The notes beneath the pieces were generated by a model that worked only from the letters and a program-made list of their open reading frames with translations, was not told where the DNA came from and searched no databases. 64,000 nucleotides of DNA from Sternotherus odoratus (Eukaryota; Chordata; Testudines; Kinosternidae), in NCBI GenBank assembly GCA_032164245.1, contig JAVMKO010000005.1, positions 43,304,133-43,368,132 on the forward strand, read 5' to 3'. Positions 10,991-22,060 of the stretch are shown in pieces. The translations under genes were made by a program, and so were the position numbers. Every line of letters starts with the position of its first letter. Position 1 is the first letter of the stretch.

Positions 10991-12878
10991 AACCATGGGG
11001 CCAGTCTTCTACTCCATGGTCAACCTCCACAGTCCAATTCCTGAGCCTCCAACACTTTCCCCTTCCTTCAACTGTGCATGACGCATTACCAGGCCCGGTC
11101 CGGCACGGTGACCTTTGTTCGGGGAGCAATCCCACTGGAGCGTAGGGCAAGGGCTGCTCCCATGTGTGTGGGTCTGCAGGGCTGGGCCCTTTGCAGAGAA
11201 CGATTGCCACTCTCAAATGCTGACTGTTATTGCTCCAGTATGTCGATGCATATAGTGCTTTGCAGACACATCCCAAGAGTGGTGGTGTCCGCTCAGAAGC
11301 AGCCAGCAGGGAATGGATGAGGCCAGCAGGAGAGGGCAGTGTGAGGACGAGGCTGCGGATGGGGTTCATTGCCCTGGGTCAGAGAGGCTGGACCTGCAGG
11401 ATGACTCCTGGGGAAGAAGATTCAGTGACACAATCTGGAGCAGATGAAGGGCTCAGGGAGGTGGATGGAGCCGGTGGAATGGGCATGCCAGGGATTACAA
11501 CATGGCAGCGCCAGGCAGAGCCTTCAAGAAGAGGACGAGGAGCATGGGCTCATCGTGGGCAGAGGCTGGAGGCTAGATCTGAGCAGGGAGCAGACAGGAC
11601 CTGCATGATGGGCCAAGGGAGGAGAGTTTGGCTGCAGTGGGAAGAATGGGCTGGACAGGGGAGAGGAGGAAGAGAAGGCTGCAGCCCTCAGGCGAGGCAT
11701 GAGGTGCCATGAGCAGGAGATAGCTGATCCAAAGGGGATGGGGAAGAACAATGGGGTTTGGCAACAGCTGGGCCAGGCTTGGGGAATGGGGAGGGTGAGG
11801 GGGCCCAGTTTTGCTGCATTTAACCTGGCGAAGTTGTGAGACCTCCCCTAGGAAATAACAAGGGCGCAGGGAGGGGAGCCCTGGCAGAGGTGGATCTGAG
11901 TCACGGGCACCAAGGGAGCAGCAGCATCTGTCTGGGGTGGGGGCAGGTTTAGGACAAGGGAGCAAGTGCCAGTAGCTCCTAGGGGAAGAGGGGCCTGCTG
12001 GGAGAGTGTCTGAGAGATACAGGGAGGACAGGAAGTAGGAGAGGGAAGATGTCTGGGAGGAGGGGGCAGAAGAAGGGTGGAATCTCAGGTGAGGAGGGAT
12101 AATCCTGAGGCCCAGAACAGAAGCGGGATGAAGGGCAAGCATTTGGTGAGGAGACCCCTTGGCTCAGCAAGGGGGGACTAGTTACTCTAGGGAGGGCTAA
12201 CTCAGCAGGTGGGCCCAGTGATGGTAGAGGCTCGTGGGGTAGCCAGCACATGCCAACACTTGAGGATGGCAGTGGGGTGGCAGCCGGCTCTTTTCCAGAG
12301 TGGGGGGGTGGGGAGGGAGAGAAGGCAGGATCAGCAACCCAGTTCCTTGGCAGGTGCCAGCCCACATGCAGGGCAGCTGGCAGACCCCACGGGCGAGCTA
12401 GCTCCACCAACACCAGTCAGGCCTGGTTGCCTGCATTCTCACCGGCCTGCTCTGGGATGGGCTGCAGGTACTCCCACCTCCCCTGCTGGGCCTGGCACAG
12501 TGGGAGGCAGGCCCCACCCCGTGAGCATGCCAGAAAGCCCTGCTTGGGCCAAGGGGGGCTAGAGCAGCTGGTTGCCAGGGCTGCCACCCAGAGGCAAGAA
12601 TTCCAATGACCAGCTATCACTGGCTTGTGGTGTGGTCAGGGGTGTGTGTCTTTGCTGCCCTCACTGGGACCCCTTAATTTGCCCCGGCAGGGCAGTTCTT
12701 TGGTTCTGACTGAGTCAGGAAGCATGTCTCAGTCCCTGAGTTATGCTCGGGGAGACAGTCTGGAGCACGGGTGCTGTCTCTCTGCTATCCCAGGCCTTTC
12801 TGCCTCTGTCTCCACTTTGTACTGTACTCTCCCCTTTGTAGCAGGCCTTGTTTCCTTCACTGGGTGCAGCTGGGTGCA
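10991..12878. other. Intergenic, low-complexity purine-rich, no gene recognised
   Basis: About 1.9 kb, GA-rich on the + strand from about 11400 to 12330. The long minus-strand ORFs here are proline/serine-rich products of that bias. Confidence 0.5.
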
Positions 12879-13590
12879 CTAGGGTTGCCAACTCTCATCG
12901 CACAAAGCTGAACATCCTTATCTCTGCCGCTTCCCAAGGCCCTGTCCCTACCCTGTCCTTTCTCCAAGGCCTCACCCCTACTAACTACATTCCCCCTCCT
13001 TCAGTGGCTCACTCTCCCCCACCCTATCACTCACTTTCACTGGACTGGGGTAGAGGGTTGGGGTGTGGGCTCCAGGGTGGGGCCAGAAATGAGAGGTTGT
13101 CAAGGCTGATTTCCCACTCTGGCATTTGGAGTGCAGAAGGTGGGAGCCCACAAGGATTCTAAGAATTAATATGAGTAAGAACCCAGGAAGGTGCACTTGG
13201 GAATTCCTTCCTGTGGGGTACCCTCAAGCCCTTTTACCCCTTCCCCCTCCCTCACTCTGGGGAAGAGCTGAGAAGAAAAACAAAGAACATCAGCTGTTTC
13301 CACCAGCTTAATTAAACAACATGTGCAACCTCTTAGGACACAAAAATCCAATTATGTTCTTTAAAAAGGTACATTTTATTAAAAACAAAAAGAAAGAAAA
13401 TCCATCTGGAAACTCAAGCTATTGCTAAATTTTAAAAGAGCAAATACAAGGATTAAGTTTCAACAATAGTTTCTTGTTGAACCAGCTTAAAGGTTACAAG
13501 CAAAACCAAAGCACCTGGGGTTAGCACAGAGGAGTCCACAAGTCATAAAGAAATAAAAAAGAGATTAAACCTAATCACATCTTCCTAGAC

Positions 13591-13858
13591 CAGGGGTGGG
13601 CAAACTATGGCAGTCGGGGAAGTCAAGGGACAGGGAGCAGAGAAATTGGGTAGGGCGTGGGGTCCTGGGGGATGGTTAGGGGTCTTTGGAAGGGGCAGTC
13701 AGGGGACAAGGTCAGGGGGGTCGGATGTGTTGGGGATTCTGAGGGGGGTGGGAAGTGAGAGTGGGCTGGACTGGGGGCGGGGGTCTTCCCTACCCGGCCC
13801 TCCATATCATTTTACAAACCTGATGTGACCCTCAGGCCAAAAAGTTTGCCCACCTCTG
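13591..13858. mobile_element. Non-autonomous hAT-type element, 268 bp, inside the LTR
   Basis: It begins CAGGGGTGGGCAAAC and ends GTTTGCCCACCTCTG. A perfect octamer TCCTAGAC flanks it (13583-13590 and 13859-13866). It has no coding capacity. Confidence 0.9.
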
Positions 13859-14194
13859 TCCTAGACATTCCCTGATCTATTTACATATCTGGGGTTTTAA
13901 ACAAGGAGTTTCTGGGTATGATCTGATGATTTTTCATACCTGGCCCAAATCGTTTTACAGCATCGCTATTCTGTTCCTTCTCTCCGAAGACCAACAGACA
14001 GACAAAAGGGGAATCTTGTTTCAATTTTTAAAAGGTCTAGCATTCCCACTGGCTCTTTTGGCCAGGTGCCCACACAGTTCATTTTACCTATGCATCATAG
14101 TGACTTTTAACCCTTTACAGGTAAAGCAAGTAGAGAACAGCTACTAAGAGGGATTTTATAGCTAACTGGCTGACTAGGTCCATAAAAGAAAGCT

Positions 14195-14425
14195 CTCTCT
14201 TTGCCCGTCACCCCCCAGCCAAGGTATGGGCCACCAACTGGTGTTGGTGTTTCAGTAGCAATTGGTTTCTTTACAGGGTGGAGTTGCTAGCCCCACACCC
14301 ATGTTAAGCCTACAGCACCTGGTATTCCCAGGATGTCTCCCATCCAAGTACTAGCCAGGTCCAACCCTGCTTAGTTTCTGAGATCAGACGGGATCGGGCA
14401 TGTTCAGGGTGGTTTAGCCATATAC
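14195..14425 (-). mobile_element. 5S rRNA-headed retroposon, 231 bp
   Basis: Exact 9-bp direct repeats AAGAAAGCT flank the insert (14186-14194 and 14426-14434). On the minus strand it starts with a near full-length 5S rRNA (14425 down to about 14306) followed by about 112 bp of unrelated body (14306-14195) that ends without a poly(A) tail. This is the layout of a 5S-derived SINE; a one-off chimeric retrocopy is the alternative. Confidence 0.75.
14306..14425 (-). pseudogene. 5S rRNA-like sequence (head of the retroposon)
   Basis: On the minus strand this about 120-bp stretch follows vertebrate 5S rRNA from its first bases to its end: ACCACCCTGAAC, GATCTCAGAAACTAAGCAGG, TAGTACTTGGATGGGAGAC and GGTGCTGTAGGCTT are readable. 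Several substitutions, for instance at the very 5' end and in the internal promoter, mark it as a derived copy, not a functional gene. Confidence 0.88.
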
Positions 14426-15199
14426 AAGAAAGCTACTCTCCCTTTATTTATCACAGGGGTTCAGGGTGCAGGAAGTGGCTCTGGACTGGGGCATGGAGTT
14501 GGGGTGCAGGAGCGGATGAGGGCTCTGGCTGGGGGTGCTGGCTCTGGGGTGGGACTGGGGTGAGGGGTTTGGAGTGCAGGAGGGGGCTCTAGGTTGGGGG
14601 GGGCTCAGAGCTGGGGTAGGGGGTTGGGGCTCTGGGGTTGGGACACAGGCTTACCTTGGGCAGTTCCAAGTCAGTGGTGCAGCTGGGGGTCCTAAGGCAG
14701 GCTGCCTGCCTGTCCTGGCACCATGCTGTGTGTGCCCTGGAAGTAGCCAGCAGGTCTGGCACCTGCCCACCTAGCTCCCATTGGCCAGATTGTGGAGCTG
14801 GTGCTGGGGCAGGGGCAGCAGGCGGAGCCCCGTGCTCCCCTCCCACCCCCCACCCCACCCCCACCACCCAGGAGCCGGACCTGCTGGCTGCTTCCAGGTC
14901 ACAGTGTGGTGCCAGACAAGACAGGGAAGGACTAGTCTGCCCTAGTGCTGCAGCACCGCCGACCAGACTTTTAATGGCCAGGCGTTCCAGTCAAAAACTG
15001 GACACCTGGTCACCCTAGGGTGCCTGTCTCCATGACTGGCAGCTCCATGACTGGCAGCTCTGGCAGCTGTGCGTGGTGTGGGCGGGCTGCTTACCGGCAG
15101 ACAGGAGAGACTCCCCTCCCTCCTGGAAAAGTTCAGTATGTGGTCCGTAGACCCCATTACATCTCCTCCCCTGCTAGACCAAGACCCAGCCTTGACTGT

Positions 15200-15795
15200 C
15201 ATAGACTTCTTCTCTAGATGGAAAATCTGCATTATTATGCAAATCGCCTGCCCAGTATTGTATCTGGAAGGCGTATGAGTGTAGCGACAGGTACTATCTC
15301 CTGATCCTTGGTTTGACTCGTCCAACACATTTAGTAAGCGCAGAGGCGGTGTGTGATCAGTAACTAGCATGAGCTTGTTTCCTAGGAGATAGTATTGTAG
15401 GCTCTCTCTTGCCCATTTGGCAGCCAAGCACTCCTGCTCTATCACTGAGTATGCTTTCTCACAGGGAAGAGTTTCTGGCTGATATGGTGTTCCTCTCCAT
15501 CTGAAATGACAGCCCCAGCCCTGATTCCGATGCATCTGTTTCTACTATGAATTCCTTTTTGAAGTCTGGGCTACAGAGCATAAGGGGTTGTAGGCCTGTA
15601 AGGCATGAACCTTGTTTACTAAGGGTCGAACATATCTTCTACTGACCCTATGTCCTCGGTAATGGGCCTCTTCCTTTCCTATTCCACATTTCATGGTATT
15701 TGCCGTTAACCCGGCTTTTATTAGGGATCGGAGAATGGCATTGACTTTGTCTAGATGGGAGTCCCAATCCTTACTACAGATCACTACGCCGTCTA
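15200..15795 (-). pseudogene. Ty3/Gypsy-type pol remnant (RT end and RNase H)
   Basis: Minus-strand frames show AGLTANTMKCGIGKEEAHYR and VRPLVNKVHAL (reverse transcriptase C-terminus, connection region) and then YSVIEQECLAAKWARESLQY with LVTDHTPPL (RNase H). The two pieces lie in separate frames with stops between them, so this is a decayed fragment. No LTR or integrase is recognised next to it. Confidence 0.75.
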
Positions 15796-15796
15796 A

Positions 15797-17060
15797 GGGT
15801 ACATCTACAATACAAAATTATATCGACTATATACAAGTTGATTTTTCAGAAGAGATTTTATATATTCGATTGTGTGTGTCCCCACTAAACGCGTTAAGCC
15901 AGCAGAGTGCATCCACAATACCGAGGCTAGAATTGACTCTCGGAGCGGTGCACTGTGGGTAGCTATCCCACAGTGCAATTAGAAGAGCACAGCAGGGCGC
16001 GCTGTGCATCAGAGAGGCTTTGAAAACCAGTTTAATGATTGGCCAGGCTACAGTGTAACTATTCTGTTTCTTATCCTTGAAGTTACCCACCCCCTATATA
16101 TATTATAGGAAATAAAGTCATGATTGTTTCAAAAATGTTCTTTATTATTTGATGAACAACACAGTGAGAGAAATCAGAAGGTAGCCCATAGGGGGTAGAA
16201 AGTTAGGAATGGTTGGGGGTTGGGGGAGGAGGGAAGGACAAGTCCACAATACAAATCAAAATTTTGGATATGCCAGCCTTCTGCTGCTTGGGCTGTGGGT
16301 GGCTGTGGTGGAGTGAGTAGGTCCCCCCTCCCCCCCGGGGTTTTGGGCATCTGGGTGAGGAGGCTATGGAACATGGGGAGGAGGGAGGGCGGTTATACGG
16401 GATCTGCAGCAGCGGTCTGTGCTCTTGCTGCCTTTCCTGCATAAGATCCACCAAACAGCGGAGCATGTCATTTTGCTCCCCCATGAGGTTGAGCATGGCA
16501 TCCTGCCTGCTCTCATCTTGCTCCTGACTCCTCTCACTGTGCGCATCCTTCCTCTCTTCATGTTCATTGAACACTTTACGGGACTCCACAATTGTTTTCC
16601 TCCACGCATTCAGCTGGGCCCTATCAGTGTAGGAGGACTGCATAAGCTCGGTAAACATCATCCCGAGTGCGTTTCTTCCACCTTCTAATCTGGGCCAGCC
16701 TCTGGGACGGGGTTGATGAGGGCACGTTGAAACATTTGAACCTACAGAAGGAGAAAAAGGGAGGGTATAATGTTGAAAGATACATTTTAGAGAAACAAGC
16801 AATTCATAATACACAGCACATGTTCTTTCTGTACAAGGTTGCATTTTGCCTTTTATACTGAGTACCTGCCAGTTTGGTGTGACCAAGGCATCACATGCGG
16901 CTGGCCAACAGAATTCAGCTTGCAGGCAGCCATTGTAAGGCCTAGGGGCAGATCTGCTTCTTCCACATTCATTTCAATGCTTTTGGACTGCGGCGCCCCC
17001 CTTTCCTATACCAACCAATGCATGGTGGGTTTGCCACTTAAAAGGAGTCCTGGCCTGCGG
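15797..17060 (-). repeat. Degraded DNA-transposon-like region with an accessory-type ORF
   Basis: AAGGGTACATCTACAATAC near 15797 resembles a DNA-element terminus. A minus-strand frame between 16203 and about 16660 encodes a charged helical protein (KVFNEHEERKDAHSERSQEQ, LVDLMQERQQEHRPLLQ) like the C-terminal part of Myb/SANT-type accessory proteins of PIF/Harbinger-like elements. Family assignment is a guess and no transposase was identified. Confidence 0.4.
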
Positions 17061-17231
17061 TCGCTCTGGGATGATCACTTCACACAACGACTTCCCACCG
17101 TGCCCCTTAGGCCCAATGCCAACACCCCTGCGTGAAAAGACTCCCCCTCTCCCGTGGCTCTGATCAGGGATCAGCCCTTTAAAATAAACGGGAACAGCCC
17201 AGCATGGATGGCTCTGATTGTTCCCTTAAAC

Positions 17232-17428
17232 CAGCCCTGTACAACTCGGAAAGCAGCAAGGGCCATATTACTGCAAAAAACCCATCTGCGGGCTGAAAAG
17301 CCCCGCCCTCGCCCAGCCCCCATCAACTTCTCCCCACCCCCCATGCTTGGCTTGCCCCACCCCTATTCCCCCTTTCCTTCCCCCCTCCCCCGCGGGCCAC
17401 GGTGCAGGCCGCATGTTGTGCAGGCCTG
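17232..17428. mobile_element. hAT-like MITE, diverged
   Basis: It opens CAGCCCTGTACAAC and closes GTTGTGCAGGCCTG, an imperfect inverted pair. No target duplication could be confirmed. Confidence 0.5.
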
Positions 17429-17879
17429 CCCTCTTTCAACCAGGTGCCCATGAATGATATGTGAGGCTAATACAGAGAGATAAAGAACGAATGTTCCCTC
17501 CCCCCCCCCCCCAGCTTCCCTCTCGGTACCTTCAAGCCCACAGCAGCCAGGCCTGTCTGCTTCTGCAGACAGAGGAGACCCGCAGAATGTGCAGCCTCAG
17601 GATGTGCACCTTTTGGATACCCAGGAGGTGGGCGGGATGAAGCCCGCAGAGTCCCTGACTCATCAACAGCCTCTTTGTTTGGAGTAATCGAGTCTGTCTC
17701 CTTTCGCATCTTTCCACATCCCCATTCCGTGGTACACCTCCTTGGAGCACGTCACAGGTGTGAGCCACTTTCCCATGCTGACCGCACAATGAGAGCAGGC
17801 CCTGCTGGCCTCTGTTATTAGCACAGGCCTTGCAGCGCTACAGGCAGCTCTGGGTCTTTATTTACTGTATTTTAAATAG

Positions 17880-18508
17880 ATTGCCAAGGCGCCTAATATG
17901 TTTGTGTGTAGCTGCATGCAGCTCTGTATATGTGTATATGGATGTGTTTGTGCATATGCATGTTTCTGCGAATATGTGCGTGTGTACGTGTAGAGGTATT
18001 TATATGTATGCTTGCACACAATTATGTGTATCTGCATGTGTAGGCACATGTGAGTGCATGGAGTGCATATGAGTGTATACACATATGAGTGTACAGGGTA
18101 CATGTGCCTATCTTTGTGTGCTTGCATGTGAGTATACATGTGTATGTGTCCATATCTGAATGAGTATATGTATATCTGTGTGTATCTATGTGTGAGTGTA
18201 CAGGAGTGTGTGTATGCATGTGTGAGTGTACAGGAATGTTTGACTGTGTATGAGTGAATGTACAGGGTTGTGTGCGTGTGTATGAGATGTGAGGATATGG
18301 GAGTGTGTGAGACAGTGTATGGGTGTGTATATGTCTATATGTGGTGTGAATGTATGAAGATGTGTGTGTATATACAGGGTATGTGTATCAGTGTATGGGT
18401 GTGCATGTACGGGTGTGTGCATGTCTGCATGAGCTGTGAGTATATGTGTGAATGTACATATATGTGTGTCTGTATAGGGTGTGTTTATGGGGTGTGAGTG
18501 TATGGGGG

Positions 18509-18540
<32 letters not shown>

Positions 18541-18840
18541 GTGTACATATGTGTGTCTGTATGGAATGTCTGTGTGTATCAGTGTGTGTGTGTGTTTGTG
18601 TGTGTACATGCATGTGTCTGTATTGGGGTGTGTCTCATATCAGGTGTATGTGTGTGTGAGTGTACAGGTGTCAGTACAAGGGTGTGTTTATACAGGGTGT
18701 TTATGTGTTTATACAGGTGTGTTTAAATGTGTTTAAATGGGTGTGTATGTGTGTGCAATGTGTTTTTGTGTCCATGGTATTTGCCTGTCTGTCCAGTGTG
18801 TCTGTGTGTGTATCCGTCCGGTGTGTGTGTGTGTCTGTCC
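17880..18840 (+). repeat. TG-rich simple-sequence tract, left part
   Basis: Nearly 1 kb of interrupted GT, GTAT and GTGTATG units, with a GA dinucleotide run near 18519-18541. ORFs on either strand (Cys/Val-rich or Thr/His-rich) are artefacts of the repeat. The tract is cut by a CR1 at about 18841 and resumes at about 21386. Confidence 0.92.
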
Positions 18841-19509
18841 GGGGACCGAATGGCTAGGCAGCAGTTCTGCAGAAAAGGACCTAGGGGTTACAGTGGATGA
18901 GAAGCTGGATACGAGTCAACAGTGTGCCCTTGTTGCCAAGAAGGCTGATGGCATTTTGGGCTGTATAAGTAGGGGCATTGCTAGCAGATTGAGGAACGTG
19001 ATTGTTCCCCTCTATTTGACATTGGTGAGGCCTCATCTGGAGTACTGTGTCCAGTTTTGGGGCCCACACTACAAGAAGGATGTGAAAAAATTGGAAAGAG
19101 TCCAGAGAAGGGCAACAAAAATTATTAGGGGCCTGGAGTGCATGATTTATGAGGAGAGGCTGAGAGAACTGGGATTGTTTAGTCTACAGAAGAGAAGAAT
19201 GAGGGGGGATTTGATAGCTGCTTTCAACTACCTGAAAGGTGGTTCCAAAGAGGATGGATCTAGACTGTTCTCAGTGATACCAGATGACAGAACAAGGAAT
19301 AATGGTCTCAAGTTGCAGTTGGGAAGGTTTAGGTTGTATATCAGGAAAAGCTTTTTCACTAGGAGGGTGGTGAAGCATTGGAATGGGTGACCTAGGGAGG
19401 TGGTGGAATCTCCTTCCTTAGAGGCTTTTAAGGTCAGGCTTGACAAAGGCCTGGCTGTGATGATTTAGTTGGGGATTGGTCCTGCTTTAAGCTGGGGGTT
19501 GGACTAGAT

Positions 19510-21333
19510 CAGTGGTCGCCAACCTTTCGGACCTCACGGACCACTAAATTCACAATTTTGAATCCCACGGACCACTAACATGAATTTTTTTAAAAAGGTA
19601 CAAACATCTATAAAATAATGATCATAAAAGTTCCATTTTATTAATATGAAATGCACTTCTTTAATTATAACAAAATTATTAAAGCTTGTTTAATTATAAC
19701 AAAATTATTAGTGTGATATTTGTTGCTGCTTGTTTGAAATAAGTTTATGGATTCTTGGCTCCAATGACGTCACTGCAACACGGAGAGCCGTTTGTATTTC
19801 AAGCCAACAGCAGTACTTGTTTTTGATTGCCGTAACAGATGAGAATGTCTTTTCACACAGATAGGTTGTTGCAAATGGAATCAAAATTTGATGGCTTTTT
19901 CACTCAGCACTGGGTACTCACTTTTTACGGAGGGCCAAAAATGATGTCTTGATGAGGACGAGTGGAATTTAGCTTTGAGACTGTCGTCGGATGATAGATC
20001 GATTAGGCTTTCTTTTTCTTTCATGCTCAAATTGCTATCTTCAATTTTCGCCGAAAATGGATCCATTACCCACATATTGCCATGTCTGGGGTCCTCTTCC
20101 TTTGGGTAATAACGGCCAAAAGATTCTGTGAGCGACCGTAAGTGCTGTCGAACAATGGTTATTACCTGTCGGTTGACATCCTCCTCTTTCATATACTCAT
20201 CAAGATTCGGGAATATTTGCAGATCTTCTTTAGCCAACCGCATTTGCCACAGCAATATTTTCTTTTGAAATGTATCCATTTTACCTCGCAGTGTGAACAT
20301 GTCCGTAAGCTGTCCTTGCAAGGACGTGTTTAGCTCGTTTAACAGTGAAAAAATATTTGCCAGGTATGCAAGCTTGGCTAGCCAATCATCGTCGGACAAG
20401 AGATCTTGGAATTTCGAATTATTTTGCTGCTGGAAGCATAACTTGACTTCTTGGCGCAGGTCGAACAATCGGGTTAGTATTTTGCCCCTCAACAGCCATC
20501 TCACCTCAGAATGAAGAAGAAGATGAGTATATTGAGAGCCCATTTCTTCACAAAGTGCCTCATATATTTGAGAATTGAGCGCTTTGCGCCGAATTTCATT
20601 TACAATTTTAATTACATCAGAGAGTACTTTGTGCAGTTCTGGAGACATTCTTTTCGCCACAAGTTGCTCACGATGTATAATACAATGAGTAAACAAAATG
20701 TCTGGGTGTCCAACATCTTTCACTTTTGTAACAACTCCTAAACGATGCCCGGTCATGCTTGCGGCACCGTCTGTTCATATCCTAACACATTTCTTCCATT
20801 CAATACCGTGTCTCAGGAAATAACCATTAAGTGCATCGAAAATCTCAGAGCCGATTGTTCTACCCAGCAAGTTGAGCAAACAGAGGAGTTCTTCCTTTAG
20901 CTCTCCTTGACACTCAAACCTCACAAAACAAAGGAGAACTGCCTTGTTAGTTATGTCTGTTGATTCGTCGAGTTGAATTGAATAAAACGTTGAATTTTTC
21001 ACCATTTCAATCACTTGATTTTCAATATCTTCGGCCATGTCTTCAATTCTGCGCTTCACGGTGTTAGCGGACATAGGAATTACTTTCAGTTTCTGGACAG
21101 CCTGTTTCCCCAAAACCTCTTCACAGGCTTGTAACAAGCAAGGCTTAATTAATTCTTCTCCAATCGTATATGGCTTTCTACTTTTCACGATTTGAAGTGC
21201 TATCAAATAAGAAGCCTTTACTTAGGGACTTATCTTCCTAAAAATTGCAAATAATGTCCAAATTTCTCCAGGGACCACCAAAATTTTCTTGCGGACCACC
21301 AGTGGTCCACGGATCACTGGTTGGCGACCGCTG
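19510..21333 (-). mobile_element. hAT DNA transposon, 1824 bp, coding but inactivated
   Basis: Terminal repeats are CAGTGGTCGCCAACC and GGTTGGCGACCGCTG (one mismatch). A perfect octamer GACTAGAT flanks it (19502-19509 and 21334-21341). It carries a broken minus-strand transposase reading frame. The intact duplication and long frame suggest fairly recent insertion. Confidence 0.94.
19735..21206 (-). pseudogene. hAT transposase pseudogene (ZBED5/SCAND3-like)
   Basis: The family cuts and pastes hAT DNA with an RNase H-like fold; related domesticated genes include ZBED5 and SCAND3. Two in-frame segments, 21206-20775 (LDESTDITNKAVLLCF, an RNase H-like first motif) and 20756-19881 (HCIIHREQLVAKRM, HSEVRWLLRGKIL), are separated by one TGA at 20775-20777. 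A single-base frameshift near 19880 moves the C-terminal dimerisation segment (FATTYLCEK) to another frame, which continues to about 19735. No BED zinc finger was found upstream of 21206, where a stop precedes SYLIALQ, so the N-terminus is deleted. The copy is not functional. Confidence 0.85.
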
Positions 21334-21385
21334 GACTAGATGACCTCCAGAGGTCCCTTCCAACCCTGATATTCCATGATTCTAT

Positions 21386-21715
21386 GTGTGTGTGTGGAGG
21401 AGTGTATGTGTGTGTCTGTCAGGTATATGTGTCTGTCCGTCTGGGGTGTATGTCTGGCTGTCTCTGTGTATGTCTGTTTGTCTGGAGTGTTTGTGTGTGT
21501 CTGTCTCCAGGATGTATGTGTGTTCCCGTCTGGGGGTTGTATGTCTGTCTGGGGTGTGTTTGTGTGTGTGTCAGTCTGGTGTGTGTGTGTGTGTCCAGGG
21601 TGGTGGGTGTCTGAGGTGTCTGTGTGTGCAGGGTGTGCTTGTGTGTCAGTCCGGTGTGTGTTTGTCTGTCTGGGGTGTGTGAGAGTGTGTGTGTCCGGAG
21701 TGTGGGTCTGTCCCG
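21386..21715 (+). repeat. TG-rich simple-sequence tract, right part
   Basis: Degenerate GTGTGTCTGTCTGGG units about 20-30 bp long, continuing the tract interrupted at 18840. It ends directly at the CpG-rich block. Confidence 0.9.
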
Positions 21716-22060
21716 GGATGACAGCCCGGCTACGGGAGCACTCGCGCAGCTCCCGGGCTCTCACTCACGACAACCTGCGCTGCCGCGGGGCTCTGACTAG
21801 ACACCAGGCGGACTCGTTAGCAGGACCCCGCCCATCATGCCGGCCCCAGGGCGGGAGCTGGCGTGTTCCTCCCCGGCTCAGCTCGCTCCGCCCGGAGCTG
21901 CCTGGCCAGGTGAGGGGAGCGCCCGGTCAAACACACACTGGCTGGCCGGGCCGGGAGCAGCGGAGAGCGATCGGTGTCTGCGGTGGGTTCCGGCGGGGGT
22001 GGGGGGAGAGGGGTCTCCGGGGCGACGGAGGGGGGTGACTTTGGGATAGGGAGCTGTGTG
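21716..22060 (+). promoter_or_regulatory. MST1R: CpG-rich block: probable MST1R promoter and 5' noncoding exon
   Basis: CpG density rises sharply compared with the flanks. A GC-box-like CCCCGCCC lies near 21827, and no TATA box is seen. A consensus donor CAG|GTGAGG at 21910 could end a noncoding first exon whose partner acceptor is TATTTCAG ending at 24308. This is inferred from sequence; no transcript evidence is available. Confidence 0.6.

Larger units (their letters stand above)
13098..14455 (-). mobile_element. Solo LTR inserted in the TIR element
   Basis: Read on the + strand it starts TGTCAAGG and ends TTTATCACA, so it has TG...CA ends in either orientation. Flanking pentamers are GAGGT (13093-13097) and GGGGT (14456-14460). 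ACATTTTATTAAAAAC near 13371 places a reverse-oriented poly(A) signal, so transcription would run on the minus strand. A MITE and a 5S-headed retroposon lie inside it. No gag, pol or env coding is present. Confidence 0.8.
12879..15018. mobile_element. TIR DNA element interrupted by an LTR
   Basis: The left end is CTAGGGTTGCCAAC; the right end GGTCACCCTAG is roughly complementary. The two flanks, 12879-13097 and 14456-15018, join smoothly (GGGTGTGGGCTCCAGGG... then GGGTTCAGGGTGCAGG), a composition typical of a common turtle DNA-element family. The middle is an LTR insertion. The target duplication of this outer element is not clean. Confidence 0.7.
18841..21385 (+). mobile_element. CR1 LINE 3' end, interrupted by a hAT element
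   Basis: The CR1 runs 18841-19509 and continues 21342-21385 to a final ATTCCATGATTCTATG. It encodes the end of the CR1 polyprotein ([48 protein letters not shown]) with an in-frame TGA after HWNG. Both ends abut TG-rich sequence, so it inserted into that tract. Confidence 0.92.

Noticed and set aside
14306..14425. Functional 5S rRNA gene
   Set aside because: It carries several substitutions, is single, and is part of an insertion with target duplications.
16203..16886. 227-residue minus-strand ORF considered as a host gene
   Set aside because: Only the middle is protein-like and resembles a transposon accessory protein; its ends run into unrelated sequence.
17858..18840. Thr/His-rich and Cys/Val-rich ORFs
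   Set aside because: They are translations of TG/CA simple repeats in several frames at once.
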